Assembly: GCA_016839585.1 (NCBI GenBank)
Contig: JAEOTZ010000056.1
Span: 1 to 64,000 of the forward strand
DNA from: Promethearchaeota archaeon
GTDB lineage: Archaea > Asgardarchaeota > Lokiarchaeia > Sigyniarchaeales > SOKP01
DNA: 64,000 bases
Direction: 5' to 3'
In this document: positions 16,803 to 25,650 of the stretch, in pieces
Position numbering within the stretch: the stretch's first letter is position 1
Layout of the letters: every line of letters starts with the position of its first letter
Notes under the pieces: generated by a model
Database searches by the model: none
What the model was told of the DNA's origin: nothing
Seen by the model: only the letters and a program-made list of their open reading frames with translations
Translations under genes and position numbers: made by a program

Positions 16803-18099
16803 GAACTTTGAAATCAAATTGTTCTAAAGTACTTAATATAGCATTCAACCTATTTTTTGACGAACTTAAATCTTTTGTTTTTGTTGCGAGAAAACAAGAA
16901 AAGAATTTTGATTTATTAAATGAAATTGGAGGAGTAACAAGTTCAGAGATCATATTCAGTAATTTTGGAAATAAGGACTCTTTGATTTCATTAATTGATT
17001 TAGATCCAGTATAAATTAGCTCTATTCTAGAGAAATTTGAATGGCTATGGTATTTTAATTTTACAGGTTTCATTGAATTTAATTTTGAATTTATTATTAA
17101 CTCAACTGGATTAATATCAATTACATTTCTAAGTCCTATATATGATGTTGTTAATCTTGGATTGATTTCTAAAAAATGAACGGTTTTATTTTTTTTTTGT
17201 ATGAAATCAATACCATAATACCCGCTAAATTTTGATAGATTAATTTTATTTAATATTTTAGATAAATAATTTAGTATTTCCTTTTGATCTTCTACTGGTG
17301 TATATCCTCCAAAATATTCAGATTTAATTTTAAGGTTTGTTATTTCTACATCTTGTGAATTAATACTTAAAAAAATAGGTGTAGCGATTTGAGAATTTAA
17401 ATTGGATGAACTACCAATTAAAGAAATACTTAAATCTCTTCCGTCAATAAATTCTTGAAGTATATAGGTTCTATTATATTCAAAACTATTATCCAAACTA
17501 TGAAAGAACTCTCTTATTTGATTTTCACTTCCAAAATAATAAATTGATTCTGCACCAACCCCATCTTCAGGTTTAATAATAATAGGACGTTTTAATTCCT
17601 TAAATTTTTGGATAATGAATTCTAAATCAAATTTTTTATTCCTTAAAGGTATTAGATATGTTTTTGGAGTATTTATTTTATTTCTTTTGAAAAAACTATA
17701 AGTCATTATTTTTGAAGTACCTAATTTAATACCTTCTAAATCCACGCTTAATATTATCCTTTTATAATTTTTAGCAATTTCAGTTAACTCATATAAGATA
17801 TTCGAAGATTCTGGAGCAATTATAAAAATATATTTACAATTTCTAACTTGATTCTTAAAAATATTAATGTAGTTATCTTTAGCATCAACTTTATGAATTA
17901 TATCCGCTTCCAATAAATTTGATAAGAAGTAAATTCGGTAATCTAATATTGTACTAATAATAAAATCCATCGCCTTAAAATCTGCGATAATAGATCTTAA
18001 CATACCAAATCCTTCACAAAATAAGGAAGAGGGTATATCAACTTGATTAAAACCACCACCGGATACAAATTCGAAAATAAAAACATAATTTTCATTCAT
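16780..18099 (-). CDS. ATP-grasp ligase, MfnD/tyramine-glutamate ligase-like
   Basis: A 439-residue ATP-grasp protein. The N-terminal segment FEFVSGGGF...SLFCEGFGMLRSI matches the family that includes methanofuran enzyme MfnD and related uncharacterised amide ligases. The central ATP-grasp domain shows KRPIIIKPEDGVGAESI and YILQEFIDGRDLSISLIG, with metal ligands around FLEINPRLTTSYIG. MfnD joins L-glutamate to tyramine in methanofuran synthesis. No other methanofuran gene is in the window, so the substrate is open; the C-terminal ~80 residues look divergent. Its 3' end overlaps the convergent winged-helix gene by 23 bp. Confidence 0.7.
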   Translation of the reverse strand: MNENYVFIFEFVSGGGFNQVDIPSSLFCEGFGMLRSIIADFKAMDFIISTILDYRIYFLSNLLEADIIHKVDAKDNYINIFKNQVRNCKYIFIIAPESSNILYELTEIAKNYKRIILSVDLEGIKLGTSKIMTYSFFKRNKINTPKTYLIPLRNKKFDLEFIIQKFKELKRPIIIKPEDGVGAESIYYFGSENQIREFFHSLDNSFEYNRTYILQEFIDGRDLSISLIGSSSNLNSQIATPIFLSINSQDVEITNLKIKSEYFGGYTPVEDQKEILNYLSKILNKINLSKFSGYYGIDFIQKKNKTVHFLEINPRLTTSYIGLRNVIDINPVELIINSKLNSMKPVKLKYHSHSNFSRIELIYTGSKSINEIKESLFPKLLNMISELVTPPISFNKSKFFSCFLATKTKDLSSSKNRLNAILSTLEQFDFKVLKSRLVK

Positions 18100-18257
18100 T
18101 TTTTATGTACATTAATAATTTTTAGAGTTCTCTACATCATGTTTTCAATTATTCTAAAATTTTTCTTATTTATACACTTTCTACTTAGTTTTTTCTTTTA
18201 AATATATTCACTATTATTTTTTTATTTAAATAGACTGAGAAGAAAAAAGTTATAATT

Positions 18258-18579
18258 ATGATAAATATAAAATTAAAGGTTAAAGATGCTTTTAAAGCCG
18301 ATTTAAAATGGCAAAAATATTTCAATCATATCGAAAAAAATATTTGAAAAAATCAAAACCATAACGCCCATTTTTTTTAATTTTGGGGAGGCTGGCTTTT
18401 ATTATAAAATATCAGTGGATTTAGAACTTATTTTTCATTTACGATTTGATGATAAAATATTTGAGTATGTTTTATTTTATCAAGGAGAACCAGAAGAATT
18501 TGGTGAGTCTTCCTATAATCAAACTGTTCAAGCAGATATCGAATATATTAAAGGAATTATAAATCTTTTTAGTCAATAA
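18258..18579 (+). pseudogene. Small gene broken by an apparent one-base frameshift
   Basis: Two frames join into one plausible ~106-residue protein. Frame A is ATG 18258 to TGA 18345-18347 (29 residues, MINIKLKVKDAFKADLKWQK..). Frame B is open from 18307 to TAA 18577-18579 and encodes a well-formed acidic C-terminal part (GEAGFYYKISVDLELIFHLR, then ..DIEYIKGIINLFSQ). Removing one A from the A7 run just before 18341 gives a continuous reading. It is either a recent frameshift or an assembly error in a homopolymer. No family recognised. Confidence 0.5.
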
Positions 18580-18738
18580 TTTTTAAAAGATATTTTTAAT
18601 CAGTAATAAATTTAAAGAAATCTTAAATTTAATAAAATCGATAAAGCAAACTCATTCATCAAAAAATATTAAAGGAAATAATAAATATTGTTATTTAACA
18701 TAATTTTTAAAAAAAAAATTTTTCTTGGCGTTTTTTAT

Positions 18739-19968
18739 ATGATGTTTGATGAAGAAACCTTACGACGCATCAGATATCTTCACTTCTCAATTAAGAAAAT
18801 AGAAGGGGCATTAGAAAAAGAAGATGAACACTTTAACTTAGATGATCTAAATTTCATTCTAGAATATACTAAAATATTGAATATTAATTATGAAAGTGAA
18901 AGTCATAGAAGAATTTTAAAGGAGCTAGATATAACCCCTATTTTTTATGATCCGATTGAGAATCGGGAAATTCAAATCCAAGATATAATGTTTGAGTGTG
19001 GAAGGGTATTATGGGTTATGGCAAGAGCTTATTCCCAACTTTCCGAAATTTTTGAAGAAGATGAAGAATGGGAAAATTCTATTGTTGCTATGACCGAATG
19101 TAGCAAAATTTATAAAACTGCGGCATATTTTACCGCAGCAGCTATTTATCAAAATGATAAAAGCATAACCTTATCTTCTGATAATCTTGAATTAAATTCT
19201 GAGGAAGCTAGAATTTTAGCTCAAAGTATCTCAGCCTTACAGGAAGAAAATAATAATAATATATATTTTGCTTCGAAATTGTATTCAGGACTTTCTGCTT
19301 TATCAAAACGTTTATTCTATTTAAAGAAGCATGAAGAAGAAAAAAAACAACAAATAAGAGCACAATTTCATTATGATATGGGGAAATCATGCTCTCTTAA
19401 AGCTAAAGCATCATTAGAATCCTCACTCACAGATATAAATCAAGAAAAAGTCAGAAAACTACAGCAAAAAGCACTATGGTATTTTATAAAAGCAAGAGAT
19501 ATTTGGGAAAATATGCTTCAAAATCTTCCACCTTCAAGTGAAGAAAAAGAAAATATAGATTTAAATTTATCAATAGTAAAGGAGAATCTTAAAGAGAGTA
19601 ATGTGGAACAATTAGAGTATGAAGATATTAAAAAAATCCAAGATCCAGAACCTATAGTTATAATTCCAGAGAATTTAGCCCCGTTTGTGCCAAAATCAAC
19701 AATTTATTTAACAAAATTCGTGCCAAAAGATTTGAATATAAAGAGGTTCAAATCTTTTCAAAGGAAAAAATTAGAACAAAAAATTCCATACAGTAAACGT
19801 GAAAAATTAGCAGATAAGAGAGCAGCAATAGTTAGAACAATAAACGAGTTAAAATTATTAAAAGAAAATAAAGAAATTGATGTTGATAAGTTCGCTGAAC
19901 TTATGGAAAAATACTCAATTAAACTAAACATGATTGAATCTGCTATAGAAAAATTAACAAAAAAGTAG
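18739..19968 (+). CDS. Helical protein with possible BRO1-like arrangement, unknown function
   Basis: About 409 residues when started at the ATG pair at 18739/18742; an upstream TTG at 18688 would add 17 hydrophobic residues. It is almost entirely helical. Residues ~80-230 alternate helices in an order reminiscent of BRO1/ALIX domains: an Ile/Glu-rich segment, FECGRVLWVMARAYSQLSEI, then SKIYKTAAYFTAAAIYQ, then EARILAQSISALQEE, then a tyrosine-containing helix. A TPR-like helical repeat is the alternative. Residues ~320-409 hold a proline-rich linker (VPKSTIYLTKFVPK) and a C-terminal Lys-rich coiled coil. No ESCRT gene is adjacent. Confidence 0.4.
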   Translation: MMFDEETLRRIRYLHFSIKKIEGALEKEDEHFNLDDLNFILEYTKILNINYESESHRRILKELDITPIFYDPIENREIQIQDIMFECGRVLWVMARAYSQLSEIFEEDEEWENSIVAMTECSKIYKTAAYFTAAAIYQNDKSITLSSDNLELNSEEARILAQSISALQEENNNNIYFASKLYSGLSALSKRLFYLKKHEEEKKQQIRAQFHYDMGKSCSLKAKASLESSLTDINQEKVRKLQQKALWYFIKARDIWENMLQNLPPSSEEKENIDLNLSIVKENLKESNVEQLEYEDIKKIQDPEPIVIIPENLAPFVPKSTIYLTKFVPKDLNIKRFKSFQRKKLEQKIPYSKREKLADKRAAIVRTINELKLLKENKEIDVDKFAELMEKYSIKLNMIESAIEKLTKK

Positions 19969-19988
19969 AACAATCTTATTATAAGTAA

Positions 19989-20468
19989 TTAAAAATTATC
20001 TATTTCTCCGAGTATTGGTTTTTTTTCTTTTTCTATATATTTTTTCCGATTTTCTTCTATTTTAAAATCTCTCTGTGATTCTTCTAAGAATACAAGATCG
20101 AAAACTTCCTTTAACGCTACACAGATTAGCATTGCTTCTATAAGAGAAATCAGAAATGCCATCATTATTTCTAAATTATGTAAGTTTTTAAAGAAAATTG
20201 AAATAAAGAAAAAGAAATGAGGAGTATAAAGAATGGTAACTATTCCTAATCTTTTTCCAAATCTAATAATATTTTTATTCTCTAATTTAAAGACTTTTTC
20301 TAATCGAATAACTTCCATTAAGTAATATATACAAAACACTATATTTATAAAACATAGAATTACAATAAAATCTCTATCATGAGGATCCAATGCAATATAG
20401 GGTTTTAGAATAATTGATCCTATCATAAAAGTTAGTGAAAATAAAATTAAAACCAATCCTAAGGACAA
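19989..20468 (-). CDS. Four-helix membrane protein, unknown
   Basis: A 159-residue protein with four TM helices and a charged C-terminal tail (EESQRDFKIEENRKKYIEKEKK). Not recognised. The start is doubtful. TTG at 20468 lies inside the first helix. An AAGGTGAT Shine-Dalgarno-like sequence lies ~40 bases upstream, followed by open in-frame codons (DYKDFHDG..) but no ATG/GTG/TTG. It is convergent with the helical protein (20 bp). Confidence 0.55.
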   Translation of the reverse strand: MSLGLVLILFSLTFMIGSIILKPYIALDPHDRDFIVILCFINIVFCIYYLMEVIRLEKVFKLENKNIIRFGKRLGIVTILYTPHFFFFISIFFKNLHNLEIMMAFLISLIEAMLICVALKEVFDLVFLEESQRDFKIEENRKKYIEKEKKPILGEIDNF

Positions 20469-20672
20469 TAACCCATCATGAAAATCTTTATAATCTAAAG
20501 TATTATCACCTTAAATTAGAATGTAATCTTTCTCCAAATTGCTTAATACAATTAAAACTTTAATTTTGATTTATATTTAGATCAAACCTTAAATCAAATA
20601 AAACTGCTTCTAATTAATATCATTTAATGATTAATTATGGTAATTTTTATTTTAGGGAAACTTTATCTAATT

Positions 20673-20954
20673 ATGTCTATCACAAAGGAGCAAATTGCAC
20701 TATTGCTTTATATTAAAAATATGCTTGCAGATTTAATCTATATTAATGGTGTAATTGCAACAGAATTAATTAAAGTAACAGAAAATACAGCTGTAATTCG
20801 TCGTGGAGAAGAATTTTTAAGTACAACTAATTGTCTTGCAGAGCATAAAGAACTAAACGAAAAAATAATTGAGATAGTTAAGAAATATAAGAATCCTGAG
20901 GATTTCATAAGCCTAGAAAAACATGTATTAACGCATTTAGACAATTCTGAATAA
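20673..20954 (+). CDS. Small helical hypothetical protein
   Basis: A 93-residue protein when started at ATG 20673, which begins MSITKEQIALLLYIKNM; the ATG at 20637 would add a hydrophobic stretch with no support. Predicted mostly helical, with one Cys and no recognised domain. It lies 58 bp upstream of the NifU-like gene on the same strand, so co-expression is possible. Confidence 0.5.
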   Translation: MSITKEQIALLLYIKNMLADLIYINGVIATELIKVTENTAVIRRGEEFLSTTNCLAEHKELNEKIIEIVKKYKNPEDFISLEKHVLTHLDNSE

Positions 20955-21012
20955 ATTAAAATAGATTTTTATCCAAAAATTCAAATATTAACAATAGAGG
21001 TATAATTAATTT

Positions 21013-21453
21013 ATGTCTAAGGATGATTTTGATGAATTTGTTAATAAACTTCAAAAAGAGATTATTGACAAAGAGCTTAAGGAATTTAATGAGAGAATTA
21101 TAGAATTGTTCCATAATCCGAGAAATTGGGGTAAACCACCCAATGATGAAATAACTGAAAGCCATATTTATGAGGGTTCTTGTGGAGATACTATGCAATT
21201 TTTTTTAAAAATCAAAAATAATAAAATTGAAAAAGCTAATTTTATTACTGATGGATGTGGTGCTACTGTTGCATGTGGAAGTCAAATAACTATGCTAATC
21301 GAGGGGAGATCGTTGGAATTTGCTGAAAATCTAAAATCAAAAGATATAGAAATGGCTCTAAATGGTCTTCCAGAAGATCATAAACATTGTGCTGAACTAG
21401 CTATAAGAACTTTAAGAAGGTTAATTGAAAAATATAAATATAAAAAAAATTAA
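21013..21453 (+). CDS. NifU/IscU-type iron-sulfur scaffold protein
   Basis: A 146-residue protein with the IscU/NifU N-terminal scaffold motifs: GSCGDTMQFFLKI (first Cys with Gly-Asp), TDGCGATVACGS (second Cys) and the C-terminal HCAELAIRTLRR (third Cys), so all three cluster ligands and the nearby Asp are present. It would assemble Fe-S clusters for transfer to apoproteins. An N-terminal helix of ~35 residues precedes the domain. No cysteine desulfurase (IscS/SufS) is in the window. Start ATG at 21013. Confidence 0.85.
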   Translation: MSKDDFDEFVNKLQKEIIDKELKEFNERIIELFHNPRNWGKPPNDEITESHIYEGSCGDTMQFFLKIKNNKIEKANFITDGCGATVACGSQITMLIEGRSLEFAENLKSKDIEMALNGLPEDHKHCAELAIRTLRRLIEKYKYKKN

Positions 21454-21462
21454 TCTTGTTTC

Positions 21463-22185
21463 ATGATGGAAGATATTATAATTGAAAATATTGATATTCC
21501 TGTAAATTCAGGTAATATCAATCTTAAAGGTTCAATATATTATACCTTAGATACTCCATCAAAAGCTCCTTTTATTGTGATTTTAGGGGGTCTAAGGGAT
21601 CATAGAGAAACTCCTTTTGTAAAATCTTATACTGAAAAATTTGCTAAAGCAGGATGTTATGTTCTATCCTATGATTATCGGGCTCATGGAGAAACTAAAA
21701 AACAGACAGGTTCAATATGGTATAAAATGGTTTTACAAATATTTTCAGATATTCACTTAGTAATTGACTGGATTATAGAGAAGCAATTCAATAGGCTTTT
21801 GGAAGAAAAAATATTTTTATTTGGCAGAAGCATGGGAGGCGCAATAATATTAACCCATGGGTATACTGATCATAGAGTGAAGAGGAACATAGCCCTCTGC
21901 ACAAGATATGATTATAGCACGACTACAATAAAGTTTCAAGAAGATATTATCAAAAAAATAAGTCCTAAATATTTTTTAAAAAAAGATCCTTTAAATAAAA
22001 GAATATTGATCGCGCATTGCAAGGATGATCAAAGAATCCCATTTGAAAATTTTTTTCAAATAAAAAAACAACTTGGATTAAATGATGAAAATGCAATTGA
22101 GTTTGATACTGGAGGACATTCTTTTAAAGGTCATCGAGAAGAAATTTTTAAATATTCTATTGAATTTCTAAAAGAGTTAGAATAA
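21463..22185 (+). CDS. Alpha/beta hydrolase
   Basis: A 240-residue serine hydrolase. The nucleophile elbow is FGRSMGG (GxSxG), the acid lies in HCKDDQRIPFENF, and the catalytic His in DTGGHSFKGH. The N-terminal half shows the YTLDTPSKAPFIVILGGLRDHRE oxyanion-type segment and YDYRAHGET. Likely an esterase/acylhydrolase; substrate unknown. It lies 9 bp after the NifU-like gene on the same strand and 51 bp before prs. Start ATG at 21463, immediately followed by a second ATG. Confidence 0.8.
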   Translation: MMEDIIIENIDIPVNSGNINLKGSIYYTLDTPSKAPFIVILGGLRDHRETPFVKSYTEKFAKAGCYVLSYDYRAHGETKKQTGSIWYKMVLQIFSDIHLVIDWIIEKQFNRLLEEKIFLFGRSMGGAIILTHGYTDHRVKRNIALCTRYDYSTTTIKFQEDIIKKISPKYFLKKDPLNKRILIAHCKDDQRIPFENFFQIKKQLGLNDENAIEFDTGGHSFKGHREEIFKYSIEFLKELE

Positions 22186-22236
22186 AGAAAATTATAAATT
22201 AAAAAATGATAATATAATATTAAAAGGTGAAATTAG

Positions 22237-23139
22237 ATGGAAAAGATCTTAATCGTAGGACCCGCATCTCAAATCCTTGGAGTAAAAATCGCAAAAGAGT
22301 TAGGAATTGAAGCAATAAATACTGAAGTTAAGAAATTTCCAGATGGGGAAAACTACCTAAGAATTAATATTGAGGATGAAACTATAATAGCTGGAAAAGA
22401 AGTTATTATTATTCAATCAACAGGACCTAGTTCGAATAATAATCAAAATGCCAGATTAATGGAACTTTTTATGATGATTAATTCTGTTAAGCGTATGGGC
22501 GCATCAAAAATCATTGTTGTTGTACCCTATCTTGCATATGCTCGCCAAGATAAAATATTTAGGCCAGGAGAAACTCAATTTGGTCATGTTATTATACATA
22601 TTATTAATTCCTTAGGTATAGATGAATTTTATACTGTAGATGTTCACGCTCCAGTGATTTTAGAGAAATGTTCATGTAAAGCAATTAATATTGACTCAAT
22701 GAAACTTCTAGCAGATAATATAAAAACTCTTGGAGCAGAAGATATCGTTGTAGTATCACCTGATAAGGGAGGAATTGAGAGATCAAAAGCTTTTGCAAAA
22801 TATTTTGGAGAAAGTGTTCCTGTTGACGTGTTCGAGAAAAGTAGAGATGTAAAAACAGGTGAAATTAAGATGTCAGGAAAGTTGAGCCTTAAAGGTAAAG
22901 ATGTTGTTATTGCAGATGATATTATTGCAACAGGAGGTACTATGGCGACAGCAATTAAATTAGCTAGAGAAAGCGGAGCAAAAAGAATTTATGCTGTAGC
23001 TACGCACGCATTATTGTTAGATCAAGCTAAATATCGAATATTGAAAGCAGGCGCAGATAAAATAATTGGTACTGACTCAATTGATAATGAAGTAAGTACA
23101 GTTTCTTTAGCAAAAATAATTGTTGATTATTTAAAATAG
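22237..23139 (+). CDS. prs: Ribose-phosphate pyrophosphokinase (PRPP synthase)
   Basis: A 300-residue protein with the PRPP synthase fold. It has the N-terminal KKFPDGENYLRI, the ATP site around YLAYARQDKIF, the metal/ribose-5-phosphate motif VDVHAP and the PRPP loop IADDIIATGGTMATAI. It makes PRPP from ribose 5-phosphate and ATP for nucleotide, His and Trp synthesis. Size fits archaeal enzymes, which tend to be shorter than bacterial ones. A clear AAGGTGA Shine-Dalgarno (22224-22230) precedes the ATG by 6 bases. Confidence 0.92.
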   Translation: MEKILIVGPASQILGVKIAKELGIEAINTEVKKFPDGENYLRINIEDETIIAGKEVIIIQSTGPSSNNNQNARLMELFMMINSVKRMGASKIIVVVPYLAYARQDKIFRPGETQFGHVIIHIINSLGIDEFYTVDVHAPVILEKCSCKAINIDSMKLLADNIKTLGAEDIVVVSPDKGGIERSKAFAKYFGESVPVDVFEKSRDVKTGEIKMSGKLSLKGKDVVIADDIIATGGTMATAIKLARESGAKRIYAVATHALLLDQAKYRILKAGADKIIGTDSIDNEVSTVSLAKIIVDYLK

Positions 23140-23151
23140 AGTATTTTTACC

Positions 23152-23694
23152 TTAATAGTTATGAATTAAATCTAAAACTAATTTTCTAATTCTTTCTTTA
23201 AGATCTTCCTTAGTTGAATCATTTTTAATTGTGTAATCTGCATTATTTAAAACCTCTTCAAGACCAAATTCGATTTCTCTCTTATCTCTATCTTTTAAAT
23301 CATCAATACTTTTTGGATCATCACTTCGAGCTCTTTCAAAAAGTCTTTTAAACCTTCTTTTCTCTTCTAGAACTATAGCAATTATAGGAAATTTCCAGTG
23401 TTTTCGAAAAACCTTTACTTCAGCCATAGATCTCAATCCGTCAATAAAAATAATGTTATTATATTGCTTATTTATTAAGTCTACACATTTTTCAGCAATT
23501 ATATTAGGACCGTTATTTAACCTCAATTCCTTAGCAATTTTGCCTAAATTTTCACTAGTAGGTTCAAGCTTTCTTTTCTTTGCCTCATTTCTAATAATAT
23601 CACCCATTATAATGACAGATCCTAAATTTCTTATTGCATCTATCGCTGTACTTTTACCAGCACCGGGAAGACCGCAAATAGCTAGTACTTTCAT
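23152..23694 (-). CDS. P-loop kinase, UPF0200/dephospho-CoA-kinase-like
   Basis: A 180-residue P-loop protein: Walker A CGLPGAGKST at ~7-16, a Walker B-like strand NIIFIDGLRS, and a C-terminal LID region rich in Arg/Asp (RFKRLFERARSDDPKSIDDL). It matches the archaeal UPF0200 group, close in fold to adenylate and dephospho-CoA kinases but with unproven substrate. Convergent with prs (12 bp). Starts at ATG. Confidence 0.75.
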   Translation of the reverse strand: MKVLAICGLPGAGKSTAIDAIRNLGSVIIMGDIIRNEAKKRKLEPTSENLGKIAKELRLNNGPNIIAEKCVDLINKQYNNIIFIDGLRSMAEVKVFRKHWKFPIIAIVLEEKRRFKRLFERARSDDPKSIDDLKDRDKREIEFGLEEVLNNADYTIKNDSTKEDLKERIRKLVLDLIHNY

Positions 23695-23792
23695 TTTTAA
23701 AGAAATTGGACATTAAAACAATTTATATATTAAATCTTTATTTAAATTCTATATAGAATAAGAAATAAAGTTTTAAAAAAAAAAAGGAAATA

Positions 23793-24914
23793 ATGAAAAA
23801 GAAAAAGATAGATCCTTATTATTCACCTGCTCATTTGACATATAAAGCATATAGAAAAATTTGTGGTTATGCTATAAGATATGCAAATGATCATTTAGAT
23901 GAGAGTAAATGGCGTGAAGTATATGGTATCTTAATAGGATCAGTAGAAAATGAAGCTGAAGTTAAAATAAAAGATGCAATTCCAATGGTAGTTGGAGATA
24001 GAGCAGGTGTAAAATATGAAAATAAACAATACGTTGATATGGCACAAATTGATGCCTCAGTCTTTGAAAGATCTATCCAAGATAAAAGAAATGATTTTAT
24101 AATTGGTTGGTGGCATACACATCCAGGTTTTGGTTTTTTTTATTCTCCAATTGATTGTATGACTCAATTAGGTTACCAAATCCCTAATCCTTACGCTCTT
24201 GGATTAGTCTTTGATCATTGTGAAAGAAAATCAGATTCACATTTTTTAGGAGTAGCTGGGTTAAGATTAAAAGATCCAAATAGAGGCATTTCTTCTACTT
24301 ATAATCTTATCGAATTGAAATACGAGTTAAAGAAGGAAATAATGCTTAAAAATTCTGAAAAAGAAATAGATAAAATCAATAAAAATATGAAGAAAGTAAT
24401 AGAAGAAGTTAATTATATTGATCAGACACTCCGTAAGAAAGCACTGGCTCAATTACAAAGAAATTTTGGATTAATTTTAGTACCTAAGGAAGATATTGTA
24501 GTGACTGATAATGAACAAGAAGCTGGGGAGGATGAACGATATCTATATGAGTGGGATCCTGCGTTTTTCAAAAAATCATATCGAATTCCTAAATTTAGGG
24601 AAAAGATAGAGAAGGTAATATCAGATATTTACGACGAGTTGGATGAATTAATCGAAAAGAATGAGCATGAAAAATATAAGTTAAGAAAAGAAAAACTGCA
24701 AAAAAAAGTCCAAAATATGTTAAAAAAACCTAATGAATGGTATGAACGATTAATGGAGGATTTTTCTAAAAGAATAGAAGTGATATTTCCCTATTACGAT
24801 TACTTAGATACTAATGAGAGAAAAGTAATTGAATATTTTGAAGAAAGAAGTTCTGAGTATAATAAAATATTGGAAGAGCTAAATTCTCGAGTAGAACTAA
24901 ATTTTCTCGCCTAA
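23793..24914 (+). CDS. Rpn11-like JAMM/MPN+ metalloprotease with coiled-coil tail
   Basis: A 373-residue protein. Residues ~20-150 form an MPN+ domain with an intact JAMM motif: Glu42 in REVYGILIG, His108 and His110 in GWWHTHPGFG, Ser118 and Asp121 in YSPID. The GW(W/Y)HxHPGFG and D-x2-TQ context is the Rpn11/CSN5 form rather than the bacterial RadC or Mec+ forms. Such proteins cleave isopeptide bonds to ubiquitin or ubiquitin-like proteins. The remaining ~220 residues are long charged helices with no known domain. No ubiquitin, E1, E2 or RING-like gene is adjacent, unlike the clusters described in other archaea. Starts at ATG 23793. Confidence 0.85.
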   Translation: MKKKKIDPYYSPAHLTYKAYRKICGYAIRYANDHLDESKWREVYGILIGSVENEAEVKIKDAIPMVVGDRAGVKYENKQYVDMAQIDASVFERSIQDKRNDFIIGWWHTHPGFGFFYSPIDCMTQLGYQIPNPYALGLVFDHCERKSDSHFLGVAGLRLKDPNRGISSTYNLIELKYELKKEIMLKNSEKEIDKINKNMKKVIEEVNYIDQTLRKKALAQLQRNFGLILVPKEDIVVTDNEQEAGEDERYLYEWDPAFFKKSYRIPKFREKIEKVISDIYDELDELIEKNEHEKYKLRKEKLQKKVQNMLKKPNEWYERLMEDFSKRIEVIFPYYDYLDTNERKVIEYFEERSSEYNKILEELNSRVELNFLA

Positions 24915-25129
24915 TTTATTTAAATTAATTTCTTAAAATATCTTAATTAGATATTAAGAACATTCGACAGATTTAGAAATTTTTCAAATCTTATTTTAAA
25001 ACTTAAATATTTCGAGATCATATATCAGTTTAAGAATTTAACAAAATTTTATATTAATTGGAGTATTAATTGATATATCATACTTCTTTTAAATTAATTA
25101 GAAAATATTTTTACCAATGATATTCTATC

Positions 25130-25456
25130 ATGGCAAATGAGACAACACTCATCATAAAGAATAGAGCTGAAAAAGAAAAAACAATAAAAAATGCGATTTT
25201 TGCATTATCGGGTGGGAAAAAAGCCCTTTTGATAAAAGGAGAAGGAGAAGAAATCAGTACAGCTGTAGAAATTGCAGAAATTCTTAAGCATAGAATGTAT
25301 CCTAGTGTAGAAATCGCCAATGTGTCTTTAGGGAGCCGTCCATTTTTTAACAAAGGACAAGGAGGAAACTACAATAGAAAAAATAGAAATAATAAAAACA
25401 AAAAAGATCTTATTTCTAAAATTGAAATTACGCTTAAAATGAAATCATATATTTAA
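25130..25456 (+). CDS. Alba-family DNA/RNA-binding protein
   Basis: A 108-residue Alba-fold protein: TTLIIKN at the start, GGKKALLIKGEGEEISTAVEIAEILKHR in the middle and IEITLKMK at the end. Classical Alba is ~90 residues; this one has a ~25-residue insertion before the last strand, rich in Gly, Asn, Lys and Arg (RPFFNKGQGGNYNRKNRNNK), like the extended loops of eukaryotic Alba-like RNA-binding proteins. Probable role is chromatin or RNA binding. Start ATG at 25130. The zinc-ribbon microprotein follows 4 bp downstream. Confidence 0.8.
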   Translation: MANETTLIIKNRAEKEKTIKNAIFALSGGKKALLIKGEGEEISTAVEIAEILKHRMYPSVEIANVSLGSRPFFNKGQGGNYNRKNRNNKNKKDLISKIEITLKMKSYI

Positions 25457-25460
25457 TTCC

Positions 25461-25631
25461 ATGACTTCTAATTTTAAACACTTAGGTCCATTATTAGAAG
25501 AAACACGTACTCAAGCAGTTTGTGAGATATGTAAGAATTTTATTTATAAACGTGTTTATTTCGATGAAAATTCTAAGGAAAAAAGAAAAATTGTCTTTGT
25601 TTGCAAAAATTGCTTAAATAATAATGAGTAA
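25461..25631 (+). CDS. Zinc-ribbon microprotein (56 aa)
   Basis: A short gene (ATG 25461, TAA 25629) encoding 56 residues with two CxxC pairs (CEIC and CKNC) 29 residues apart. They are separated by a strand-rich segment (FIYKRVYF, then KRKIVFVCKN), the layout of a small zinc ribbon. It starts 4 bp after the Alba stop codon, so it is probably translated from the same mRNA. Function unknown; RNA- or protein-binding is a guess. Confidence 0.65.
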   Translation: MTSNFKHLGPLLEETRTQAVCEICKNFIYKRVYFDENSKEKRKIVFVCKNCLNNNE

Positions 25632-25650
25632 TAACTTAAAATCTTCTGTT

